In this document: one piece after another, positions 1 through 5,650 of the stretch | How positions within the stretch are numbered: the stretch's first letter is position 1 | Layout of the letters: each line of letters begins with the position of its first letter | Assembly (NCBI GenBank): GCA_050945995.1 | Contig: JBMNUA010000141.1 | Coordinates: 1-6,490 of the forward strand | Reading direction: 5' to 3' | From: RUG11247 sp050945995 | GTDB lineage: Bacteria; Bacillota; Clostridia; Christensenellales; Aristaeellaceae | DNA length: 6,490 nt | Notes under the pieces: model-generated | Seen by the model: only the letters and a program-made list of their open reading frames with translations | What the model was told of the DNA's origin: nothing | Database searches by the model: none | Position numbers and translations under genes: made by a program

Positions 1-37
1 CGCGCTGGCGCGCCGCCCCTCCGTCAGGCTATGCCGG
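1..37. other. Short flank downstream of the solute-binding protein gene
   Basis: These GC-rich bases follow the solute-binding protein stop codon. There is no stem followed by a T-tract, so no intrinsic terminator is seen before the window ends, and transcription may run on to the left. GGAGGGG on the minus strand (22-16) resembles a ribosome site, but no start codon occurs in the 15 bases left after it. Confidence 0.4.
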
Positions 38-2446
38 TCAGTTCATCTCGAGCAGCTGAATATCGTTCATCCAGCCCCAGAAGGTGGTGATATCCGGGGT
101 GAGGGTGTCGAGGTTCACGCGCTCGGTGGAGAACACGATGCAGTTCTGCCGCTGGTAGGTCGGGATTTCGACCGCCCAATCGACGATGACATCCAGCGCC
201 TGCTTGTAGATCGCCTTGCGGTAGCTCTGGTCATCGCTCAGACGCGCGTCCATGATGTAGGTATCCAGATCCGCGTCGGTGATGCGATAGTGGTTGGAGT
301 CGGTGCCGCCCTGCCCGGGCACGTTGGTGGAGTAGTACACCTGGTACATGTCCGGATCGATCGTGGAGCCCCACGCCGCGCACCACATCTCCTGCGTGCC
401 CGCGTCGAGCGCGTCCCACATGATGTCGGTCGCGGTGGGCGCCAGGTCGTTGATCACAAAATCGATGCCGATGGTGGCAAGCGCCGCCGAGGCCTCGGTC
501 AGGATGCCGAACGACGGGTGGTCGCCCGTGCCGTCGCCCGCGACGTAGCACTCGTAGCTGAGCTTCGCGCCTTCGGGGGCGGCGGTGAATTTGCCGGTCG
601 CCTCGTCAAAGGTGTAGCCCGCTGCCTGGAAAAAGCCGATGGCGGCTTCGACTGCGGCTGCGTACATGTCGTCCTGGGTCATGTCGGCGGTGAAGATGGG
701 GTTATTGTCCACATCGACCGAGAACGCGAGCTGGTAGCCCTCGTCGGTCGGCTGGGGCGCCGCCCAGGAGGTATTGGAGATCGGGTAGTTGATGACGGAC
801 GCCGCCTCGCCGTAGTAGGAGTCAATCGCCACATCGCGGTACACGGAGATGACCGTGGCAAAGCCCCTGCGCAGGTTCTTGGACTCCTCGCTGTCGGGCA
901 CGCCCGCCACGTTCATGGTGGTGGAGTTCAGCCCGATGTAGCCGTAGCCGAGGTTATCGACCTTGGAGGTGGTGATCACCGCGCCGGAGATGTCATTGGT
1001 ATCGGTGTTGTAGCCGGCGATCTCCTCAAAGCGGGTGCGGGAGCCGGAGAGCTCGCCCAAGTCCGCCGTGCCGGTGGTGAGCGCAGCAACGACTTCCGCC
1101 GCCGCGGTCTCTTTGAACTGGACGTACTGAATTTTCGGCGCGCCCTTGTAGTAGTTCTCGTTCGCCTCGAAGTAGACCACGCGGTTCTCATACTCGACGA
1201 ACTTGTAGGGGCCCGCGCCCATGGGCTGGCTCGTCTTCGCCTCTACGCCCGACAGGTCGCCGCGCACAAAGCCGTACATGCCGTTCTCGTAATCATACAG
1301 ATCCGTGTCGCCGTAGTAGTGAAGCGGCGTGATGTTGATGCCGAGGATGGAGTAGATGGCGGGCGCTTCGTAGCCGTTGGTTTTCACCTCGACGGTGTAA
1401 TCGTCGAGCTTCCTGATGCCGGAGATGGAGGCGACGCCGCCCACCATGCCCTCGTCCTGCGGTCCGAACTCGGCGATGAACGCCTCGTCGGCCACGCCGT
1501 GGACGTCGGTGTCGTCGGCGGCTTCGACCGCCCAGTAGGCATCCGGGTCGCCCTCATATGCTAGGTAGGTTTCGAGGTAGTAATCCTCGATGGTGGGATA
1601 AACGCCGGCAGCGAGATCAAAGGTCGCGCCCGAGGTGGCGGTCAGAACGCCCTCCTCGACCGAGCCGAAGCCCCACGCCACCATACCAAAGGCGATGCCG
1701 AGCCCTTCCTCGGCGGCGACTTCCTCGGCGGTCATGCCGAGCATCTGATCCGCGTAGGCGGCGAGGTAGTTGTTGTTGGCATAGGCGACGATCGCGGCGA
1801 CGTCGGAAACCCAGGTCGCCTCCATGGTCGCCCAGTAGCTATCCTGCATTTCGCTCGTCCACGCGTCGCCATCCGACCAAACATGGTCGGCGCCGGCCGC
1901 GTAGATCGCCGCCGCGAGGTCGGCGTACTTGGCGTACACGTCGCTCGTCGTCTGGGTGCGATAGTCGTTGAGCCCGACGATGTCATAGGAGCTCAGCGAA
2001 GTCGAGCCCACATAGGCGGTATCCAGATAGACGTAATAGGTGAAGATGATGTCGTCCGCGGTCACCGGCACGCCATCAGAGAAGAGCATGTCGTCGCGGA
2101 TGGTCGCGGTATAGGTGGTGATATTCGCGTCCTTGTCATAGGTCGCGGAGATGTTCGCAGGTCCGTAGTAGGTATAGTCCACGCCGTTGTAGGGGATGGT
2201 CTCGCCCTCGATGGCGTTGTAGACGATGCCGCCGGTGCGGTCGGTCGTCATGATGCTGATCTGCGTCAGATCGGAAACGTCTCTGTCGTAACCAGTATCG
2301 GCATAGAACGGGCTGAACTTCTCGCTGAACGCGCTGTACGCCACGACCAGCGGGGTGGAAGTCGCCGCTTCTTCCGCAAACGCGGGCATTGCGAGGCTAG
2401 CGAGCATCACAAACGCCAACATCAGCGCAACCAGGGACTTTTTCAT
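38..2446 (-). CDS. ABC transporter substrate-binding protein, family 5 (SBP_bac_5), secreted
   Basis: Extracellular solute receptor that should capture a ligand (peptides, or sometimes sugars, in this family) and deliver it to an ABC permease. Of 802 residues, 1-25 form a signal peptide: KK, a hydrophobic core, then a type I cleavage site AFA|EE. Family 5 hallmarks follow in order: FSDGVPVTADDIIFTYYVYL (122-141), GAGPYKFVEYE (410-420), NYYKGAPKIQYVQFK (431-445) and WGSTIDPDMYQVYYS (692-706). The protein is long for the family (commonly 500-600 residues); about 130-170 extra residues, rich in Ala, Tyr, Asp and Glu, sit between roughly 160 and 335. There is no cysteine near the cleavage site, so no lipobox; the only cysteines are at 632, 689 and 769. 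The start is well set by AAGGAGGG at 2455-2462, 8 bases upstream. It has its own promoter. No permease or ATPase gene is visible; 37 bases remain beyond the stop. The family is secure, the ligand unknown. Confidence 0.93.
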   Translation of the reverse strand: MKKSLVALMLAFVMLASLAMPAFAEEAATSTPLVVAYSAFSEKFSPFYADTGYDRDVSDLTQISIMTTDRTGGIVYNAIEGETIPYNGVDYTYYGPANISATYDKDANITTYTATIRDDMLFSDGVPVTADDIIFTYYVYLDTAYVGSTSLSSYDIVGLNDYRTQTTSDVYAKYADLAAAIYAAGADHVWSDGDAWTSEMQDSYWATMEATWVSDVAAIVAYANNNYLAAYADQMLGMTAEEVAAEEGLGIAFGMVAWGFGSVEEGVLTATSGATFDLAAGVYPTIEDYYLETYLAYEGDPDAYWAVEAADDTDVHGVADEAFIAEFGPQDEGMVGGVASISGIRKLDDYTVEVKTNGYEAPAIYSILGINITPLHYYGDTDLYDYENGMYGFVRGDLSGVEAKTSQPMGAGPYKFVEYENRVVYFEANENYYKGAPKIQYVQFKETAAAEVVAALTTGTADLGELSGSRTRFEEIAGYNTDTNDISGAVITTSKVDNLGYGYIGLNSTTMNVAGVPDSEESKNLRRGFATVISVYRDVAIDSYYGEAASVINYPISNTSWAAPQPTDEGYQLAFSVDVDNNPIFTADMTQDDMYAAAVEAAIGFFQAAGYTFDEATGKFTAAPEGAKLSYECYVAGDGTGDHPSFGILTEASAALATIGIDFVINDLAPTATDIMWDALDAGTQEMWCAAWGSTIDPDMYQVYYSTNVPGQGGTDSNHYRITDADLDTYIMDARLSDDQSYRKAIYKQALDVIVDWAVEIPTYQRQNCIVFSTERVNLDTLTPDITTFWGWMNDIQLLEMN

Positions 2447-2491
2447 GCTGAATACCCTCCTTGAAAATTATTACGAAGTATTTTCTACTCC

Positions 2492-2508
2492 ATAATTAGT
2501 ACAATTAT
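2492..2508. promoter_or_regulatory. Inverted repeat over the -10 box and start site (possible operator)
   Basis: ATAATT (2492-2497) and AATTAT (2503-2508) form a perfect 6-base inverted repeat around a 5-base centre. One arm covers five of the six bases of the -10 box and the other reaches the predicted start of transcription, where a repressor could block RNA polymerase. The arms are purely A/T inside an AT-rich patch, so chance symmetry is quite possible. No regulator gene is present in the window to pair with it. Confidence 0.3.
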
Positions 2509-2533
2509 AGCTTTCAATCATGTTATGTGTCAA
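2504..2533 (-). promoter_or_regulatory. Consensus housekeeping-sigma promoter of the solute-binding protein gene
   Basis: Read on the minus strand, a perfect -35 box TTGACA (2533-2528) is followed by an 18-base spacer and a perfect -10 box TATAAT (2509-2504). Transcription would start near 2497, giving a leader of about 50 bases that carries the AAGGAGGG ribosome site at 2455-2462. The -35 box contains the TGA stop codon (2532-2530) of the upstream membrane protein gene. The surrounding 80 bases are AT-rich in a GC-rich window. Both hexamers match consensus and the placement is right; transcription itself is inferred. Confidence 0.85.
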
Positions 2534-3075
2534 TACCCATTTGGAATTTGGTTGGTTTTTGCAACCTCCGCATCGGGGGATTCGGCGCGCGGCGGGTCAG
2601 CGGCGTACATGCGCCATGAAAGTGCGCCGGACGCGCACATCAGCGCGCCGAACGCAGGAAATGCAGCCGTTCCGCCGCCAACAAGGACGGCGTGCAGGAT
2701 GCTGCCCAAAACGAGGATCAGCCCGAGGGCGCACGCGCCGCGCGCGCAGGCGATGAGCCGCGCGGGACCGCGCCGGTACTGCGGAAGCGTCATGCGCGCG
2801 CCGAGCCGGAGCGTGCCGAGCGCGGCGGACACCCCGAACGCGGCGGGCAGAAACGAGAGCGCGTAGGGAAGCGCGATGTAGAACGCGCGCGTCTCGCCCG
2901 CGTCGGTCAGCCCCGCACCGAGAAACGCAGCGAGAGCGGCGAGCGCATATGCGAGAAACAGCCGCTTTCGTTTGCGCAGGGCGTCCCCGCTTTGCGCGAA
3001 GCGATAGTGCGCACCGACATATCGATACTCGCCCGTTGTTTCGTCCATCTGGTAATATTTTGCGTATTTGCGCAT
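2530..3075 (-). CDS. Uncharacterised protein with about four transmembrane segments
   Basis: I do not recognise this 181-residue protein. Residues 1-38 are polar, with an aromatic, charged start (MRKYAKYYQMDETTGEYRYV) ending in a basic RKRKR stretch at 34-38. Four hydrophobic segments follow, at about 39-57, 64-87, 107-132 and 134-154, and a short polar, charged tail (155-181). The RKRKR cluster just before the first segment suggests a cytoplasmic N-terminus; with four segments the C-terminus would be inside as well. The start at 3075 is chosen because GGAGGTG (3087-3081) stands 5 bases upstream. The same frame is open as far as 3438, but that extension runs through the promoter region and antisense to the oxidoreductase gene, so it is not believed. 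The gene is divergent from the oxidoreductase operon and has its own candidate promoter. No terminator is visible after it, so readthrough into the solute-binding protein gene 83 bases downstream is possible. Confidence 0.75.
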   Translation of the reverse strand: MRKYAKYYQMDETTGEYRYVGAHYRFAQSGDALRKRKRLFLAYALAALAAFLGAGLTDAGETRAFYIALPYALSFLPAAFGVSAALGTLRLGARMTLPQYRRGPARLIACARGACALGLILVLGSILHAVLVGGGTAAFPAFGALMCASGALSWRMYAADPPRAESPDAEVAKTNQIPNGY

Positions 3076-3080
3076 ACAAG

Positions 3081-3087
3081 CACCTCC
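3081..3087 (-). promoter_or_regulatory. Ribosome binding site that sets the start of the four-segment membrane protein
   Basis: GGAGGTG on the minus strand, 5 bases before the ATG at 3075-3073. It is the reason to prefer this start over the upstream in-frame methionine at 3438. Confidence 0.8.
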
Positions 3088-3108
3088 GGCGGTTGATCCG
3101 ATAAAGCG

Positions 3109-3137
3109 ATGATACCACAGATATTCGCGCGCCACAA
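3109..3137 (-). promoter_or_regulatory. Candidate leftward promoter for the membrane protein gene
   Basis: On the minus strand, TTGTGG (3137-3132), a 17-base spacer and TATCAT (3114-3109) make a plausible promoter: three of six -35 bases and five of six -10 bases match consensus. The predicted start near 3102 would leave a leader of about 27 bases carrying the GGAGGTG ribosome site. It is weaker than the opposing rightward promoter. Confidence 0.5.
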
Positions 3138-3141
3138 TAGA

Positions 3142-3170
3142 TTGCCATTTATCACAACTGGCGGTATAAT
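3142..3170 (+). promoter_or_regulatory. Rightward promoter of the oxidoreductase-lyase-acetyltransferase operon
   Basis: TTGCCA (3142-3147), a 17-base spacer and a perfect TATAAT (3165-3170). Transcription should begin near 3177, about 22 bases before the oxidoreductase ATG, leaving room for little more than its ribosome site. No other convincing promoter is seen inside the operon. The -35 box lies 4 bp from the -35 box of the leftward promoter. Confidence 0.75.
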
Positions 3171-3186
3171 AATGGAAATAACATGC

Positions 3187-3192
3187 GGAGGG
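3187..3192 (+). promoter_or_regulatory. Ribosome binding site that sets the oxidoreductase start
   Basis: GGAGGG, 6 bases before the ATG at 3199. In-frame ATGs at 3109 and 3172 lack such a site; the first lies upstream of the promoter, and the second is only two bases after the -10 box. Confidence 0.8.
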
Positions 3193-3198
3193 ATCGCC

Positions 3199-4260
3199 AT
3201 GGAAAAGAGGAAGGTCGCCATCATCGGCTGCGGAAAGATCGCAACCGACGCGCACTTGCCCGCCTACGAGCGGGCGCGCGACATCGCAGAGGTCAAATAC
3301 TTTGTGGACATCATCCCCGAGCGGGCGCAGGCGCTGCGCGACCGATACGGAAGCGGCGAGGCCATCACCGATTACCGCGTGGTGGCGCGCGACCCGCAGA
3401 TCGAATGCGTATCGGTCTGCACGCCGAACTACACGCACGCGCCGATCTCCATCGATCTATTGGATGCGAAAAAGCATGTGCTGTGCGAAAAGCCCGCGGC
3501 GGTGAATGCGCAGCTCGCGGCGGACATGCAGGCGGCGGCGGACAGAAACGGCGTGATATTAAACATCGGCGTGTGCAACCGCTACAACACCGCCGTGAAC
3601 AAGATCCGCGCGCTGATCGCGGACGGCGCGCTGGGCGAGGTGTACCATGTGTACTGCTCCTTCCGCTCGCACCGCTCGATCCCCGGGCTCGGCGGCGCGT
3701 TCACCACCAAGGCGCTGGCGGGCGGCGGCGCTTTGATCGACTGGGGCGTTCACTTCATCGACCTGATCTTCTTCTGCGTGGGCGAGCCGGCGATCAAAAC
3801 GGCGTCCGCCGCGACGTATTCCAAGCTCGGAACGCCGATGCGCGATTACGCATACACCTCCATGTGGGCGGGACCGCCGGATTACGAGGGCGTGTATGAT
3901 GTGGAGGAGTTCGTGACCGGCTTTGTGCGCACGGCGGGACCGAGCATCACCATGAACGGCGCGTGGGCGCAGAACATCGCCGAGCAGCAGATGTTCATCG
4001 AGTTCCTCGGCGACAAGGCGGGCATCAAGCTCCAGTACGGCGGGAATTTTACGATGTACGCGACGCGCGACGGCATGCTGACCGAGACGACGTTTGACTA
4101 CCCCACCGAGAACATGTACGACGCGGAGATTCGCGATTTCATCGAGCAGGCGCCGAAGGGCGTGAAGACGAAGGGGAACATCGACCATGCGATTTTCTCA
4201 TCGAAGCTGATGGACATGATCTATCAATCCGCTGAGCGCGGCGAGGAGGTCAAGGCGTGA
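3199..4260 (+). CDS. Gfo/Idh/MocA family NAD(P)-dependent oxidoreductase
   Basis: Cytoplasmic dehydrogenase of the family that oxidises or reduces sugars, inositols and related hydroxy compounds with NAD(H) or NADP(H). The 353 residues match the usual family length. The N-terminal Rossmann fold is clear: KVAIIGCGKIA (5-15) holds the dinucleotide-binding glycines, CTPNYTHAP (74-82) follows the fourth strand, and HVLCEKPAA (93-101) carries the family EKP motif with Lys98, the usual catalytic or substrate-contact lysine. The C-terminal domain has GGGALIDWGVHFIDL (175-189), in which Asp181 and His185 fit the conserved D-x-x-x-H active-site pattern. The start at 3199 is set by GGAGGG at 3187-3192. 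It is the first gene of a three-gene operon and overlaps the lyase gene by 4 bases (GTGA); its last codons contain that gene's ribosome site, GAGGAGGT at 4243-4250. The family is certain; the substrate cannot be read from the sequence. Confidence 0.93.
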   Translation: MEKRKVAIIGCGKIATDAHLPAYERARDIAEVKYFVDIIPERAQALRDRYGSGEAITDYRVVARDPQIECVSVCTPNYTHAPISIDLLDAKKHVLCEKPAAVNAQLAADMQAAADRNGVILNIGVCNRYNTAVNKIRALIADGALGEVYHVYCSFRSHRSIPGLGGAFTTKALAGGGALIDWGVHFIDLIFFCVGEPAIKTASAATYSKLGTPMRDYAYTSMWAGPPDYEGVYDVEEFVTGFVRTAGPSITMNGAWAQNIAEQQMFIEFLGDKAGIKLQYGGNFTMYATRDGMLTETTFDYPTENMYDAEIRDFIEQAPKGVKTKGNIDHAIFSSKLMDMIYQSAERGEEVKA

Positions 4261-5177
4261 GCGCCGCTTACCCCGGCGGCGTTTGGCCGGTGATGCTCAC
4301 GCCGTACACGCGCGCGGGCGAGGTGGATGTGGATGCGCTTTCTGCGCTGACGGACTGGTACATAAAAAACGGCGCGAGCGGGCTGTTCGCCGCGTGCCAA
4401 TCGAGCGAGATTTACAAACTGTCGCTCGAGGAGCGGGTGTTGATCACAAAAACGACACGCGCGGCGGCGAACGGGCGCGTGCCGGTGATCGCGTCCGGGC
4501 ATGTGTCCGACGATATGGACGCGCAGGTGCGCGAGTTGACCGCCATCGCGGAGACCGGCGTGGACGCGGTGGTGCTCATCACGAACCATTTCGCGCGCGA
4601 GGACGAGGGCGAGGACATATGGCTGGGCAACCTTGAAACGCTGCTCGGGCGCATCGATCCCGCCGTGCGCCTCGGCGCATACGAGTGCCCCGCGCCGTAC
4701 AAGCGGCTGTTGACCGACGGGATGCTGCGGTTCATGGCGGGCAGCGGGCGGTTTTACTTCCTCAAGGACACCTGCTGCGACGCGGAGATGATCCGCGGGC
4801 GGCTCGAAGTATTGAAGGGCTCAAATCTCAAGCTATACAACGCGAACTCCGCCACATTGCTGGATAGCCTGCGCGCGGGCGCGCACGGATTTTCGGGTGT
4901 GATGGCGAACATGCACCCGCAGTTGTACGCGTGGCTGACGGCGAACCCGGCGCACAAGAATGCGGATTTCGTGCAGGCGGCGATCGCGGTGGGCGCGCTG
5001 ATCGAGCGGCAATTGTACCCCGTGTGCGCGAAATACCACCTGGCGGCGATTGAGAAACTGCCGATGACGACCTTCAGCCGCGCGCAGGACGACGCGCAGC
5101 TGACGCAAACGCTCAAAGCCGAGGTGCACGCGCTCGACACCGTGATGCGGGACATCTACGCCAGGTACTGCGTTTGA
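4257..5177 (+). CDS. DapA/N-acetylneuraminate lyase superfamily aldolase, probably not dihydrodipicolinate synthase
   Basis: Class I (Schiff-base) lyase or aldolase with a TIM barrel fold; 306 residues is normal for the superfamily. GGVWPVMLTPYT (7-18) is the typical first strand. FLKDTC (168-173) supplies the Schiff-base lysine Lys170, and YECP (142-145) supplies the tyrosine equivalent to Tyr133 of E. coli DapA. Other positions differ by my manual alignment: the GTTGE motif reads CQSSE (47-51), the PYY motif reads NHF (110-112) so the Tyr107 equivalent is Phe112, and the substrate-carboxylate Arg138 equivalent is Pro147. True dihydrodipicolinate synthase activity is therefore unlikely; cleavage or formation of a 2-keto acid is the general expectation. 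It starts at GTG (4257), 6 bases after GAGGAGGT, overlapping the oxidoreductase stop by 4 bases, which suggests translational coupling. The two enzymes probably act in one pathway. Superfamily is secure, reaction unknown. Confidence 0.9.
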   Translation: MSAAYPGGVWPVMLTPYTRAGEVDVDALSALTDWYIKNGASGLFAACQSSEIYKLSLEERVLITKTTRAAANGRVPVIASGHVSDDMDAQVRELTAIAETGVDAVVLITNHFAREDEGEDIWLGNLETLLGRIDPAVRLGAYECPAPYKRLLTDGMLRFMAGSGRFYFLKDTCCDAEMIRGRLEVLKGSNLKLYNANSATLLDSLRAGAHGFSGVMANMHPQLYAWLTANPAHKNADFVQAAIAVGALIERQLYPVCAKYHLAAIEKLPMTTFSRAQDDAQLTQTLKAEVHALDTVMRDIYARYCV

Positions 5178-5641
5178 TGGCGCGCGATATGGGGATGAAG
5201 ATGCTGTCGTCCTGCGAGGATCGGGCGCGCATCCCGGAGATCGCGGAATACATCAAATCCAAATGGGCGAACCCCGCATCCGCGCGGTTGTACGATGATT
5301 GCATCGCGCATTCGGCGGACGCGGGTGCGCCCCTCCCCCGCTGGTACGCGCTCTGCGACAACGGGCGCATCGTCGGCTGCGCGGGCTTGATCGCAAACGA
5401 TTTCATCAGCAGACAGGATTTGTACCCTTGGTTGTGCGCGCTGTATGTCGAGCCGGAGATGCGTGGGCGCGGATATGGCGGTGCGCTGATCGAAAAAGCG
5501 CGCACGGATGCGCGCGCGGCGGGGTTTCCCCATCTTTATTTGTGCACAGATCACATCGGGTACTACGAGCGGTACAATTTCACCTACATCGGGCAGGGAT
5601 ATCACCCATGGGGCGAGGAATCGCGGATCTATCGGGGATAG
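5177..5641 (+). CDS. GNAT family N-acetyltransferase
   Basis: Predicted cytoplasmic acetyltransferase moving an acetyl group from acetyl-CoA to an amine; 154 residues, normal for a single GNAT domain. Counting from 5177, GRIVGCAGLI (63-72) and LCALYVEPEMRGRGYGGALI (86-105) are the central strands and motif A; R96-G-R-G-Y-G101 fits the Q/R-x-x-G-x-G/A acetyl-CoA pyrophosphate loop. YYERYNFTYIG (129-139) is the usual C-terminal motif with its tyrosine. The start is uncertain: ATG 5177 overlaps the lyase stop by one base (TGATG) and suits coupled translation, TTG 5174 is in frame just before it, and ATG 5201 has a GGGG tract 6 bases upstream that could serve as a ribosome site. The choice moves the N-terminus by up to nine residues and leaves the domain intact. 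The acceptor is unknown; being last in the operon, it may act on a pathway intermediate or simply be a passenger. Confidence 0.88.
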   Translation: MARDMGMKMLSSCEDRARIPEIAEYIKSKWANPASARLYDDCIAHSADAGAPLPRWYALCDNGRIVGCAGLIANDFISRQDLYPWLCALYVEPEMRGRGYGGALIEKARTDARAAGFPHLYLCTDHIGYYERYNFTYIGQGYHPWGEESRIYRG

Positions 5642-5650
5642 TTATTTCTT
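5629..5650 (+). terminator. Weak candidate intrinsic terminator at the operon end
   Basis: CTATC (5629-5633), loop GGG, GATAG (5637-5641), then TTATTTCTT (5642-5650), seven T of nine. The stem is only 5 bp with two G-C pairs, so it is weak by usual standards. It contains the GNAT stop codon and its T-tract is the end of the opposing YitT-family gene. It is the only terminator-like structure found after the operon. Confidence 0.3.

Noticed and set aside
1..37. Possible terminator or next-gene ribosome site at the left edge
   Set aside because: No stem with a T-tract is present, and the GGAGGGG on the minus strand has no start codon within the remaining 15 bases.
290..1564. Long plus-strand open frame of 424 codons opposite the solute-binding protein gene
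   Set aside because: It is a shadow of a GC-rich gene. Its product is a low-complexity run of Val, Arg, Gly, His and Asp with no domain, and the minus-strand frame has a signal peptide and family motifs.
3144..3162. GCCA/TGGC inverted repeat inside the rightward promoter spacer
   Set aside because: Only four bases per arm around an 11-base spacer; expected by chance in sequence of this composition.
3109..3198. Upstream extension of the oxidoreductase frame (ATG at 3109 or 3172)
   Set aside because: The first ATG lies before the rightward promoter and the second is two bases after the -10 box. Neither has a ribosome site, while the ATG at 3199 has GGAGGG and begins right at the Rossmann fold.
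3076..3438. N-terminal extension of the four-segment membrane protein
   Set aside because: It would run antisense through the oxidoreductase gene and across the promoter region. The ATG at 3075 has a strong ribosome site at good spacing.
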